From the NCBI RefSeq assembly GCF_023065955.2, contig NW_026623100.1, forward strand, positions 10,517,001 through 10,581,000: a stretch of 64,000 nt of DNA, written 5' to 3'. The DNA is from Ursus arctos (Eukaryota; Chordata; Mammalia; Carnivora; Ursidae). Each line of letters begins with the position of its first letter. Position 1 is the first letter of the stretch. A program made the translations under genes and the position numbers. This document shows positions 12,441-23,870 of the stretch, in pieces. The notes beneath the pieces were generated by a model, which did not search any database, was not told where the DNA came from, and worked only from the letters and a program-made list of their open reading frames with translations.

Positions 12441-12515
12441 CACACACCTACAATTAACAAACAAACAGATGGGATAAACAGAAAACAAATAACAAGATGG
12501 TAGATCAATCTCTCA
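12441..12515 (+). mobile_element. Short sense L1 ORF2 fragment
   Basis: GGGATAAACAGAAAACAAAT followed by 'aacaagatggtagat' resembles sense L1 ORF2, while the sequence to its left is antisense L1. It could be the inverted 5' part of that element or a separate fragment. Confidence 0.45.
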
Positions 12516-14109
12516 TCTACCAAGAAGTAATGAAAGCTAGCCTATTAGTCTTCTGCCATTGGATGTCTGAATGTGAAATCAAATACATTCTAAATGGTTC
12601 CATCTTTTCATTTTGCTGTTAGAAAAATTAAAGTTTAGGAAGTTTTAGAAACTTGCCTACAGATAGACAGCTACTTCAGGCTGATCCAAGTCTAGGACCA
12701 GAGCTCTTTTTACTAATACTAACAGCACTTACATTTATTTTACCCTTCACAATTTAGGTAGCATCTTCTTATACTTTTTGACCTTGTTTATTATGTTGTG
12801 CCACTCAGCCTATGGAGATGGCATTTCCTCCTACTTTTCTTTGGGGGAGAATCTTGGGAGATTTTTGAGTATTTGTTTCTCAGAACCCCTGTGTTTCTGC
12901 AGCTGATTCTACACCAATCTTAAGTTAAAAAAAAATTACAGAAAGAAAGCCATAACATGTCTCCTTGTGTTGTCCCACTGCAAGCCACACATTGGTAGTC
13001 ACAAGAGAAATGGTCATCTTTTTGAGAATTCCCATTCTGCCCCTGTCACTCCAATAATAAAGGGCTCAGAAACGGTCTTACACTTTCAAAGGGGCCTGGG
13101 ATTGTTGTTGGTTTAAACTCTTTAATGAGTCTCATTTTAATAAGGAATAGGAAGGTTGGGTTGCCATTCTGCATGTAAGTTTTTGCAGTGAGTCCTTCTG
13201 AGTATGAAGAGTAAACCAATTCATATTGCCTCCAAGACTTTCCCCTTCTTTTTATTTCTCTTTTTTGTAAGATTTCTATCTTAAAGTATATACACATTTG
13301 TAGATATAATAAAAGATAAGGAATATTGTGTGAGGAAATCAAACAAAATATCTAAAATAATTCATCAGATATTAAAAATTAAAACTCAAGGATAGGATGG
13401 AAAATGATATATTCTTTCAATCCAATGTAAAAGCTGTTACATACAGTCTAACTGCCTGCAGAAATGGAAATGGAAAAGATAAGACACCAATTCAGTTGCA
13501 GAACAAAGCAGTAGTCTTGGATTTACAGCTTTTAAAGTGTTTAAAAATAGGCTGGCCATCTAATACATTTTCCTGAACAGACCAAGGAGGATAATTTTAA
13601 TTTGCTTATTAATTCATTGAACTGCTGTCTAGCCAGCAGTTCATGGAGAGACACACTGTCATGTGAGTACATCCAATTTTTTCCAGTCAAATCATAATAT
13701 TTGAGCCCAGTGGAAGGAGACAATCAGACTTGCTTTTGGAGGTCGGCCTGTTGATCATGTAGGTTCCTGATCACTAGTTTAACCACTGGGTGAATATCTA
13801 GTTAAAATTCCTAAATGAGGCATGGTTTTCAAATGTGTAAAGTTTGTCTGCAGAGTCTTTAAAGAACTCTATGGAAAACTCCAACATTTCTTCTGCCAGT
13901 CCTTCACAGATGTCTCCCCTAGAGAGATTTGATCTAAGTTTCTGTTTTCCTCAAATTCATCAAATGGTCATTTGGCTTTTTGATGTTTAGCATCTGGTTG
14001 AGGCAGTGCAGGTACCAACTGGACGAGCCAAGTCACAGCCTGGGGAGGTTTGTGAGCATGCAGCATCCCCCGCTGACTACGCCACCTCCTCACCTGCTTT
14101 CAATTTTTA
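12516..14109. other. Non-coding interval
   Basis: Unique AT-rich sequence. A 98-codon minus frame at 13,046-13,342 has a biased composition (many I, K, Y, F) typical of AT-rich non-coding DNA and resembles no family known to me. I see no splice-flanked exon. Confidence 0.55.
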
Positions 14110-14354
14110 TGTATTAGTTCACTAGGGCTGCTGTAACAAAGTACCACGAAATGAGAGGTTTTTAACTACTTACATCTATTAGCTCACAGTTTTGGAGGCT
14201 AGACAGCTGAGGTCAAATGTGAGTGAGGCTGGTTCCTTCTGAGGGCTGTGGGTGAGAAACTATTCCCTGCCTCTTGCTTAGCTTCTGGTGGTTTGCTGCA
14301 TTCCTTGGTTGGTAGACGCATCACCCTGATCTCTGCCTTCATATTCACATGGTG

Positions 14355-14398
<44 letters not shown>

Positions 14399-14594
14399 TG
14401 CCTGTGTTCACATGTCCTCTTTCTATAAGGACACCCAGTCATATTGGACTGGGGCTCACCTTACTCCAATATGATCTCGTCTTAACTAGTTACATCTGCA
14501 ATGACCCTTTTCCAAATAAGGTCACATTCTGAGGTATGTAGTGGTGAGGACTTCAACATACAAATTTTGGTGGGGACACAAGTCAACCCACAAC
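14110..14594 (-). mobile_element. MaLR (MLT1-like) solo LTR, antisense
   Basis: Antisense of a MaLR retrotransposon LTR. The + strand opens GTATTAGTTCACTAGGGCTGC, contains TTTTGGAGGCTAGACAGC, CTATAAGGACACCCAGTCATA and AAATAAGGTCACATTCTGAGG, and ends 'tggtggggacacaagtcaac'. No internal retroviral sequence lies beside it, so it is a solo LTR. A (TG)20 tract has grown inside it at 14,358-14,397. Confidence 0.88.
14358..14397. repeat. (TG)20 microsatellite
   Basis: Forty nucleotides of uninterrupted TG inside the MaLR LTR, able to vary in length and to form Z-DNA. Apparent protein repeats (VCVCVC and THTHTH) on the two strands come from it and are not genes. Confidence 0.98.
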
Positions 14595-15714
14595 TCTCTT
14601 CTGGGGTATATCTAGCGGATAGTTAGTCCAGGGAAAGTTCAGCCCCACTACTAAGGGTGACCTCTGGGTTCTTCACTGAATGAATTGTATGATCCCCAAA
14701 GACTCTCCCCTCTGGCTGGTCAAAGCTTGCCTATTCCCTTGATCTGTGTGAGCACTGGGAATTATTCAACTTTTAACTGGGATTGCCTCAGCCTTGTGGA
14801 GCTTCACTCTCTGCATGTACAGGCTAGTACTCAGAAGAGACTAGGTTTCTGAGCTCTTCCCCCCATGGCTCTCTCCTTTCCAGAACTCTGCTGTGCAAAT
14901 TCCAGCTTCTTCAGCCCCCATTAACTCTAATCTCCATTTCCTTTTCCAGCAAAGCTGACACCTCTGTCTAAGTCTTTCTCTCTGCCTATGCAGTCCAGAA
15001 ATTATTTTAAGGTAGGAAGCCAGGGTGGTCAAAGATCCTGTGCTACCTATATTTAAATGTCTGAACATAATTGTTTTATATCTTTGTTCCAGTTTTTCAG
15101 TTATTAAGTCTGATCCTTCTTACACCATTGTACTCAAGGGCAGAAATTCGGGGTGAGCTTTTAAAAACTTTTACTTTTAAAATTGAGCTATAAAGTCATC
15201 TGTGTTGATGTAAAAGTCACAACTTTCAGATGTCTTTGGAGCTTTGACTACTGAGATGTGCTACTTGCGCATCATGGCTTAACCAGAAGGACTGCAGAGC
15301 CATTTTCTGGGAGGCTCACAAAAGCTCATTAGTGACGTTAATCACAGATCTTCTCTCAGCCGTAGCACGTTTGTGTACAAGTAAGCAGGAATGTGTTAGT
15401 TTAGCTAAATCTGTTCTCAGGCCACAGGAGGAAGACAAGTCATGGGAGACCACGGGGTGGCAACCCTAGGCTTCAGGCAATCCCAGAGAAGCTTGGGAGT
15501 CAGCTTCACCATATGAAGCTCACACAGTTGACTGGTTTTAATGTTATGCCCCATAGGCTGAAAAGAAATCCATTTAAGTTTCTACCAAGCATTTGAGTTC
15601 AGAACCACCAAATTATCTTAACCCAGTTATCAGAATTTCTTCAAAGTCTTTCTAATGGAGAGGAGGAGAGGCAGGCCCCATACTAAGGGAGAGGCAGGCC
15701 CCATACTAAGTGCT
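14595..15714. other. Non-coding interval
   Basis: Unique sequence holding one perfect 23-bp tandem duplication (15,665-15,710, listed separately). I see no exon or regulatory signal that I can defend. Confidence 0.5.
15665..15710. repeat. Perfect 23-bp tandem duplication
   Basis: GGAGAGGCAGGCCCCATACT plus AAG occurs twice in succession (15,665-15,687 and 15,688-15,710) with no difference. It looks like recent replication slippage and may be polymorphic. Confidence 0.97.
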
Positions 15715-15900
15715 TTAGAGTCATACCAGGTTGGGTCTGAATTCTGACTTCTCCAATCACTAGCTATGTGAACTTTGGCAATCCCTTCTGAATTTGCTAA
15801 CTCCTGAAATGGAGATATTTCTTTTATAGGTGGATTGTGAGTATTAAATAGTAACATATGTCTGACACTAAAGCCTGATGTATGCCTGGCTCATGGAAAA
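15712..15900 (+). repeat. MIR SINE, sense
   Basis: Ancient mammalian-wide interspersed repeat. It shows the tRNA-like core pattern (TCACTAGCTATGTGAACTTTGG), the 'aatggagata' stretch and the 3' 'cctggctcatgg' end on +. Strongly decayed. Confidence 0.7.
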
Positions 15901-17930
15901 GCAAGTTGGGCTTGGTGTTGTGGTGGGAAGTTATCAGAGACCTGCACCCCAGCATACGTTCCCTGAATGCCCTATCTTGTGTTTTTTACCAATAGGCATG
16001 CATTTTCTAGGACTTTTTCTTCCAAGGATTTTAAAAAATATTACACATACTCTTATTAAATGAAGATAGAGACAGTAAAATAGTATGTCAGTACTTGTCA
16101 TTTACAGTTTGAGGGATTCGTTTCCTACCATGTTGGTCCTACCATGTAGGACACCTGCAGAATAAGTCTCTGAACTACAAGAGGACTCTAAGTGCATCAA
16201 AAACAAGCTTCACCTACATCATAACTTTGCATAGGGTCAGCACCCCCTGTGCAATTTTGCATAGAATCAATGTGGATCAGGAATAGTAAACTTTTCTATA
16301 AAACTACAGTCAATAAAAACTTCCATATATACATGAAATAAATCAGGTTCATAGACATTTAAAATGGGAAGAGATCACAGAGACAGCAGTGAAATGATTA
16401 ACAGCTGTTTAGAGAGTTATCATGTCAGTAGACGCCATTCTATTTCTGTAAAGGAAGTCTTCAAATCTACCTAAGGCGTCATAGGCATAGCCAGTGGATA
16501 CATCATTGCCACTTTCCAGTTTTTCCATGGAAACAATGAGGAAATTATTCCTCATCCTACTTTCACTCCAAACACTATTTTTAGTGTTAGCATTTGCTAT
16601 GGAAACATTCACTTAGTTCTTTCACCTTAATGTCATATCATTTCACTGATAGAGACAAGGGGGAGCTGCTCCAGCAGTTTCCAGAAGAGAGCATATGTTT
16701 TGGGTACCAAACAACGGCCTTATGAGCATGTTTTTGTTCATAACTCTGTCAAAAATAAGGAACTGCCCAAATAGTGACAACTTTTTGTGATTGGGAAAAA
16801 ACCCTACATTTCCTTTTTTATATTTGTTTATATTTTATTTTTTATTTATAATCTATCAAGTGAATAATGTTGCTAATTTGTTCTACTAAGATGATCAGCT
16901 GTCAAAATTTTGTTGGCAATTACCAGAGACTCAGGAAGCTACAGAATGAGTGAGAGGTGGGCAGGTGCATAATACAGCCTCTTTTAGAGGCAGGTGTGAG
17001 GTGTACCTTAGTCATCGATATATAACCTGTGGCTAGTTGCCCAATGTGGTGCCCCAAACAACGAGGCTGAGGAACAGGAGCTGTAAGATCCTGGACAGAT
17101 CTAACCTTCCAAATGTGGATTTTAGTCACGTAGCACATCGTGCTGGGGAGGCAAGACAAGCTCCAGGAAGCTCCATCTAAATGAAAATCGTGAACTGCAT
17201 TGGGTACTCAGAAACAGAGCAGTGTGTTCATTGGCAGAGATTATCACTCTTATTCAGTGCCTTACATTTATACTCCCACATTTGTTCTCCTTGCTTCTAA
17301 ATTAGTCAGTGTAAAGACTTTTAAAAGATTAGCTGGTTTAAAGCCACATTTGCAAAAGGAGCTATGTGGGCCAGCACATAAATCAGATATATGCTTGTTT
17401 TATCTCTCTGCCCAAAAGAAAAGTAGCGGTTTAGACTTTTTCTTCATAAGCTTAATTAAAGTTCTCATGTCTCTTATTTAAAATATTCTTCCGTATAAAC
17501 GTAAAATGGGGACTGTTATGGGCATTGTTCCAAAATAATCTTTTAGATTCATACCCAGTCCAGGAAGCTGATACCTTTGGACAAACAAACATTTGTTAGG
17601 TTAGAGTAAGAGTTTTATGGAAAATAACATTATTAGTGTTAAAAACTAGCAAAGCTGTGATTCTTAGATGGCATAATGAATACACTTTAAGAGGGAAGAA
17701 CTAAAAATAAATCTTACAAAATTTGGGCAAGTGAAAATTGAAACTGTTTTTGAGTTACCAGAAGATACTGTTATGAACAATCCTGAAAGGTCTATAAGGT
17801 GCTGAAAGGTATTTAAATGGCTGCCTGAGGGTCCAAAATTTCAGACTATCAGTGTTTGGTATTTGTCAAAAAAGAAAGTGGGAATGCCTAGGTGAGTCTC
17901 AGCTAAGAGTCTGAATGATAACCTCCATTT
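15901..17930. other. Mostly unique non-coding interval
   Basis: Two kilobases with no repeat family that I recognise. It includes a minus-strand frame at 16,409-16,612 with unusually protein-like composition (see findings). That frame has a GTG start directly after an in-frame TAA, first ATG at 16,555, and no polypyrimidine/AG acceptor upstream, so I do not call it a gene. Confidence 0.5.
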
Positions 17931-17945
17931 AAAATATTAAAGTTA

Positions 17946-18158
17946 GGGAAACCTGTATAGTGCAGTCAGTTAAGCATCCAACTCTTGGTTTGGGCTCAGG
18001 TGGTGATCTCAGTGTCATGGGATTGAGCCCTGCGTTGGGTTCCATGCTCAGTGCAGAGTCTGCTTGAGATTCTCTCTCCCTTTCCCTCTGCTCCTCCTGC
18101 TCATGCTCTCTCTCTCTCTCAAATAAGTAAATAAATAAATCTTAAAAATAGAATAAAT
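17946..18158 (+). mobile_element. SINEC: CAN-SINE (older SINEC), sense
   Basis: Diverged sense SINE: 'tagtgcagtcagttaagcat' head, GGCTCAGGTGGTGATCTCAG, GTGCAGAGTCTGCTTGAGAT body, a CTCTCTCTCTCTC tract and AAATAAATAAATCTTAAAAA tail. Perfect 15-bp TSD AAAATATTAAAGTTA at 17,931-17,945 and 18,159-18,173. Confidence 0.95.
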
Positions 18159-18290
18159 AAAATATTAAAGTTATTCAGCTGAAATTCAGCCAAGGTATGT
18201 TTAATGGGACCTCTGCTATAGGCTGCCAGTGAGAAGGGATAGAGAAGTGGAGTTTCCAGCAATGAGAGTAGGGAGTTCTAAAGTAAATTT

Positions 18291-18640
18291 TGTGTTAGTT
18301 TCCTATTGTTGCAGTAACAAGTTACCATAAATTTAGTGGCTTAAAACAATACTAATTAAAATTCTGGAGGTCAGAACTCTGATATGTGTCTCATTAAGCT
18401 AAAATTCAGGTGTTGGCAGGATTGTGAATCCATTTCCTTGCCTTTTTGAGCTTCTAAAGTCTGCCCGATTTCCTTGACTTGTGTCCCCACCCTACACCTT
18501 CAGAATCAGCAATATTGACTTGAGTCCTTCTCGTGCTCCCTCTCCCCTTTTTAAGCACCTCTGTGATTACATTGGACCCACCTGAATAATCCAGGAAATT
18601 CTCCCTATTTTAAGGTCAGTTGATTAGCAAACTTATTTCC
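18291..18640 (-). mobile_element. MLT1-like MaLR LTR, antisense, truncated
   Basis: The + strand opens GTGTTAGTTTCCTATTGTTG, continues TTAGTGGCTTAAAACAATAC and ATTCTGGAGGTCAGAACTCTG, and later has 'gattacattggacccacctg' and 'attttaaggtcagttgatta', all MLT1-type. The similarity stops where the duplicated segment begins at about 18,640, so the duplication boundary falls in or next to this LTR. Confidence 0.82.
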
Positions 18641-19411
18641 ATGCCTCGTAACTTGAATTTTCTCTGAAGAAGGAAGCAAACCCATCTGCTCAGAAGAGTG
18701 TGATGGGGACTGAGAACACACGCCGCATGAGTTGCTGTGGGGGGTGGGGGAAGAAGCTGCCCAGAGACAAATGAAAGTATTGTCCAGTTGTGTCCTCTGG
18801 GCCTTCTTCTACCTTCTGACTCAGTCAGCCTCCTAGACCCATTCATGGCCACTGACTCAGGAATTCCTCCTCTGGATCTCTCCTAAGGATATAATTACAA
18901 ATGCAGACAAATTGTGTACACAGATATTTGTCAAAGAATGTTTTAGAATACCTTCAAATTGAAAACAATGCAGTAGGCAAATGGTAAAATCAATTGATAT
19001 ATCCACAGAATGGACTATTAGCCAGTTATTAAGATTTATGTTTATGGAGACTTGGTTATCACATGGAAGATACTTGTATTATAGTGTAGTTGAAAAAATC
19101 AGGACTCAAATTATGTATTTGGCTTCATCTCAACTATGTAAAAGACATTTGAATTTGCAGGCTAACTCCGTTGCCTTTTTTATAAAAGAAAAACTGGAAG
19201 GAAAAACAATCAAATGGCAACAGTGATTCCTCTGGGGTTGGAATCTTTCCTTCCTTCTTATTGTATGTATTGTCTCACTTGTTTTTCAGAGAATGTTTAA
19301 AGGTAGTAAGGCCCAAGTAAGTCTGGAGACTGTAAATTTTTGTGGCTTTGGTCTGCTGGTTCTGTGCTTTTCCTTGGCAGCATGAAAGGCCTGGCTGTAG
19401 GAAGAGAGAAG
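18640..19411 (+). repeat. Near-identical ~770-bp direct duplication, copy A
   Basis: Matches 21,527-22,299 at a constant offset of 2,887 bp (2,888 after a 1-bp indel near 19,363). By eye I count only three differences: C/T near 18,723, G/A near 18,826, and CTGGT versus CAAGGT near 19,363. The segment includes an old sense L1-type 3' tail (about 18,880-19,270) and unique DNA. Open frames within it appear twice only because the segment is duplicated. Confidence 0.96.
18880..19270 (+). mobile_element. Old L1/HAL1-type 3' end, sense
   Basis: GGATATAATTACAAATGCAGA, 'ccacagaatggactattagc', 'tttatgtttatggagacttg' and 'atagtgtagttgaaaaaatc' follow the order of the L1M/HAL1 3' tail. It is duplicated together with copy A. 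Confidence 0.65.
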
Positions 19412-19486
19412 GTTGATGCTGAAAAGGCAATACAAGCCACAGACTAGCTAAAGATATTTGGATATTTGTGCTCCCTCATTCTTGTG

Positions 19487-19600
19487 TTCTCTCTCTCTCT
19501 CTCTCTTTATTCACACATGCACACACACACACACACATGCTTATATATAAATACATATATATACATAAATATATATACAAATATACATACATTTCCAATA
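19487..19600. repeat. (TC)n / (CA)n / AT-rich compound microsatellite
   Basis: (TC)n from about 19,487, then interrupted (CA)n to about 19,536, then a TATA-rich stretch of TATATATA/ACATA units to about 19,585. Low complexity; frames over it are spurious. Confidence 0.9.
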
Positions 19601-20430
19601 CAGAAATTGTATCTAGACTATATAAGGAGTTCCTACCAATATAAAAGTAAAAGCTCAATAGAGGAGTAAGGGCCATGAATAGGCACCCCACAAAAGAGAA
19701 TATCAAAATGGCCAATGAAAAGATGCTCATCTTTAGGTATCAGAGAAATGAATATTAAAACCAAAATGAGCTATCACTACAACACCCACTGGAATGACTA
19801 AAATTAAAAGACTGACAATACCACTGTTGAGGTACTGAAAGAATCTGAGCAACTGAAACTTTACATTAATGATGGTAATGTAAATCGGTCCAACCACAAC
19901 AGAAGAGCATTGGTGGTACTAACTAAAGTTAAACATGTGTATGCCCTATGACCCAGGATTCCACCCTTGGTTAACACCCAGTGCTTATGCCTATCACGAA
20001 CATGTATGGGAATGTTCATAGCAGATTTAGCATAATAGCCCAATATTGGAAACAATCCAAATGTCCAAGTAGAGAGGGCAAAATGCAATATATCCATGTG
20101 GTGGAATATTACACAGCAATGAAAAGTGATGGACTGACACACACAATGACGATGACTCTCACAGACATAACATTGAATAACAGAAGCCAGACACAAAAAG
20201 AGACACTGTGTCATCTATATATGCCTATTTATGAGGCTTCGAGTACAGATCACTAATCTATGATGATAGAGTCTGGAATAGTGGTTAGCTTGGGGGGTGT
20301 GCACTGACTGCAAAAGGTACAAGAAAGCTTTCTGAGATGCTGGGAACATTCTAGATCTTGATTGTGGATAGTGGTTGCATGAGAGTGATGACATGTAACT
20401 AAAAATTCAAGCTCAACAGGTAAGAAGTGT
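19600..20430 (+). mobile_element. L1 ORF2 end and 3' UTR, sense
   Basis: Sense L1: CAATGAAAAGATGCTCATC, ACTACAACACCCACTGGAAT, 'tatgacccaggattccaccc', 'ggaaacaatccaaatgtcca' and GTGGAATATTACACAGCAAT, in the order of an old L1 (L1MC/ME-like) 3' end. The opposite-strand frame at 19,861-20,214 is an antisense artefact. Confidence 0.88.
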
Positions 20431-21215
20431 GTCCTTTCGCTCCGTATAGCTCAGAAAACAAAAACCAAACCAAACAACAACAAAAACCACTACCAAAATT
20501 TAGCCCACCCTGAAACAATAATATTTCATGAAACTTAGCATCTGTGATAAATTTCTAAAAACTGTGACTTCCTGGCCCCAGCCAATACTAAACCAGAATT
20601 ATTGAGTGTTACTGCCTCACTAAACCTGAAATACTTTCCTACACAGATCAATAAACTGGCACAAAAGGATAAAAAAGTATCTAAGGAAATGCATTCCCAC
20701 CAGGGAAAATATAGAATGCCCTGAACTTGTTCAAAATATAAGCTTATTTGGCTTTATAACCTACTACCTATTTTCCAAAAATATAAAAATAAAATGTCAT
20801 AAAGATTTATGAGAAAACATTCAGAACCACGGAAATAAAGGTGTGATCTAAATGCAGAGCCTCATGACTGTTAGAATTGTCTTGAAAAGAGTTAATCACT
20901 AGTTAGAGCTGAAATGCACACTGCTGCTTGATTGTGTGAACAAAAACATACCTGCCTGGATGTGTGGTGACAGATGATGCCGTGTAAATAACAGGCAAGG
21001 AAGTAGGAAATATAAAAGAAAGCAAACATGCTTAACGCCTGCCCAAATGTTAATAGAATATCTTAAAACAAAGCATCAATATCAATAGATGAGAATCTAT
21101 CATCTCTACACCACATTTCCAGACTCATATGAAAGATGGGATTATGATAGACCACCTTTCAAATTTGAAAAAATTCAGCCCCGTATGTAGGAAATGCTTA
21201 GAAAGACCCTGTAAA
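20431..21215. other. Non-coding interval
   Basis: AT-rich unique DNA with no open frame of note and no recognisable repeat. Confidence 0.5.
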
Positions 21216-21370
21216 AGTCAAGAGCTTTGGAGTCATGTCAGGGGCTGACACTTAGTCTCAGTGTGAGCTTGGGCACATTGCACAACAGAAATTCAAATGT
21301 GAATCATTGAAAGCAACTAGGATAGTACGATGTATAATAGGTACTCCATAAATGATAGGTAACATGATCA
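21216..21370 (+). repeat. MIR SINE, sense
   Basis: Decayed MIR: GCTTTGGAGTCATGTCAGGG start, 'gtgagcttgggcacattgca' core and 'ataggtactccataaatgat' 3' end. Confidence 0.65.
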
Positions 21371-21526
21371 TATTTACATATTAGATCCATCTTCGTAGGT
21401 GGTAATCTTGGAGGAAGAGGGTGCAAGCCAATCTTATCTAAAATTTAAGAGTTAGGGAGATACCATCTTACATCTTGGTAGAGAGATCAGTGTTGTTGGG
21501 GTGGGGGGTGGGGCATTGAGAGAGTT

Positions 21527-22299
21527 CATTCCTGGTAACTTGAATTTTCTCTGAAGAAGGAAGCAAACCCATCTGCTCAGAAGAGTGTGATGGGGACTGA
21601 GAACACACGCTGCATGAGTTGCTGTGGGGGGTGGGGGAAGAAGCTGCCCAGAGACAAATGAAAGTATTGTCCAGTTGTGTCCTCTGGGCCTTCTTCTACC
21701 TTCTGACTCAATCAGCCTCCTAGACCCATTCATGGCCACTGACTCAGGAATTCCTCCTCTGGATCTCTCCTAAGGATATAATTACAAATGCAGACAAATT
21801 GTGTACACAGATATTTGTCAAAGAATGTTTTAGAATACCTTCAAATTGAAAACAATGCAGTAGGCAAATGGTAAAATCAATTGATATATCCACAGAATGG
21901 ACTATTAGCCAGTTATTAAGATTTATGTTTATGGAGACTTGGTTATCACATGGAAGATACTTGTATTATAGTGTAGTTGAAAAAATCAGGACTCAAATTA
22001 TGTATTTGGCTTCATCTCAACTATGTAAAAGACATTTGAATTTGCAGGCTAACTCCGTTGCCTTTTTTATAAAAGAAAAACTGGAAGGAAAAACAATCAA
22101 ATGGCAACAGTGATTCCTCTGGGGTTGGAATCTTTCCTTCCTTCTTATTGTATGTATTGTCTCACTTGTTTTTCAGAGAATGTTTAAAGGTAGTAAGGCC
22201 CAAGTAAGTCTGGAGACTGTAAATTTTTGTGGCTTTGGTCTGCAAGGTTCTGTGCTTTTCCTTGGCAGCATGAAAGGCCTGGCTGTAGGAAGAGAGAAG
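21527..22299 (+). repeat. Near-identical ~770-bp direct duplication, copy B
   Basis: Second copy of 18,640-19,411 in the same orientation. Its left flank (G-rich GTGGGGGGTGGGGCATTGAG) and right flank (CCCAGTGAAGAGGTGGGG) differ from those of copy A. It is therefore not a simple head-to-tail tandem of the whole 2.9-kb interval. Confidence 0.96.
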
Positions 22300-22619
22300 C
22301 CCAGTGAAGAGGTGGGGTTTCAACCAGGAAGACAGAGCAGGAGGATCAAGAGATAAAGGCGCTGGGAGTGCAGAGGAGCAGTTGGGGTGATGTCCATGAG
22401 GATCAGGACTGAGAAGGATAGATGCTATGGAGGGATGACTCTTAGGACAAGAGAGCAAAGAGCAGAAGGCCGCTAGAAGGTGAAAGAGCAGAAGTTTGGG
22501 AGAGCAAGACCAGGGTAGGGAAGAGTTGGAAAGAGGGAGTGGGTACCATAGATCAGTACATTTGAGGTAGATCGAGCAATCCAGGGTTGTGACAAGTCAT
22601 GGTCGGAGTGATGGATTAA

Positions 22620-23230
22620 AAGATACTTATCAAGCAACTACTTTGTAGAAGCACTCTGCTAAGTGCTGGATATGCAACAGTCATGCTAAAAACAGATACA
22701 GACTCTGCCCTCTTTAAGTCACGCTCTGATGGGGGAATTCAGTATGAAACCAAAAATAACCCCCTACAAAGTGTGATATGAACTCTAAAGAAGAGGTCCA
22801 AGTGGGAAATACAGGCTAGGGAAGAAAAAGACCAAAGGAAGTGACATTTAAGCTAAAATCTGAAGGATAAGAGGGAGTTAGCAAGGTGAAGTCAGGTGAG
22901 GCTAAGGCGAAGGGCAGAAACAAAGTAAGTATTCCAGGAGAGGGGGCTGCTCAGGCAGGGGCACCAGGGTAGGAAAGAAGTTGGGGTGTTTAGTAACTGG
23001 AAGAAGGCCAGTTTGGTGTGCAGTGAGTGGATGGTGGTACTGAAAGGAAGCCCATGAAAGAGATAGGCAAGGAACAGATCAGGCCCCCTTAAGGGATTTG
23101 TATTTTCTCCTAATTTCGTGGAAACCAACGGAAGGGTTTTGAAAGAGGGAAATGACATGGTCATTCATATTACTGGAGGAGGTTGGGAGGGACAGTGGCT
23201 GGGATTTGGATGCTGTGGATAGCCAACCTA
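22620..23230 (-). repeat. L2-like ancient repeat, antisense
   Basis: Pattern of an antisense L2-type 3' region: CACTCTGCTAAGTGCTGGAT, 'gacatttaagctaaaatctg', 'gcaaggtgaagtcaggtgag', and GGAAATGACATGGTCATTCA further on. Family assignment is tentative. Minus frames at 22,162-22,458 and 22,892-23,164 are chance. Confidence 0.5.
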
Positions 23231-23599
23231 TGGGGACAGTCCTTCATGTGGCCTCTGACTGTGAGGCTGTTCAATCTGACCTCTGTCACCAAGGCTCACC
23301 TGGGCATAAGAAAGATGGCATCGTTTTTTCCTAGATGGTTCCTGACTGATCCTTCACTTTAATTCTCTAGCTGGGTAGGGATGCCTGTGCCTATGGGGCC
23401 TATTTTTGGAAACCAAAGAAGGACAGGCAGTTTGTGTGTCTTATGAGGACCCAAGAGCAGAATCCTGGGATGAAAACACTAGACTTAAATACTCTTGTTT
23501 TCTGATATCCCAAAGGATTCCTCTTCCTGAGTGTGGGAAGGGCTACTTCTCCTTTCTTTTCTAAGCTGAAAGGCAGTTTTGAGTTTGCGGAATTAGTTG

Positions 23600-23870
23600 C
23601 CACTTTTAGAAAGGCAGCCTGTTCAGTGCCGAGTGTGCAGACTGGGGGTTCTGCCACTACTTCCTGCATGACCGTGCACACATTCCTTGCCATTTCCATG
23701 CCCGAGTCTCCCCATCCACAACAGGGAGATAATAGTAGAACCTCATCTGGAGAATGGGGGGTAATGGCTGGTCTTAGCTCGGGGTTCTTCTGGGGACTGA
23801 ATGATTTAAATAAGTGATTAATTGTAAATGGCTTAGAATAGTGCCTGGCATTTGATAAAAATGTGTTCCC
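23600..23870 (+). repeat. MIR SINE, sense
   Basis: 'ctgcatgaccgtgcacacat', CCCGAGTCTCCCCATCCACA, GGAGATAATAGTAGAACCTC and TTAGAATAGTGCCTGGCATT give the full MIR order on +. Confidence 0.85.

Noticed and set aside
14199..14532. Frames with THTHTH or VCVCVC repeats
   Set aside because: Products of the (TG)20 microsatellite. The same applies to frames at 19,466-19,730, 25,348-25,632 and 31,305-31,622.
18616..22113. Duplicated frames (MVKSIDIS... and MAMNGSRRL...) as a gene pair
   Set aside because: They coincide with the 770-bp DNA duplication and lie in an old L1 tail. Identity reflects recent duplication, not coding constraint.
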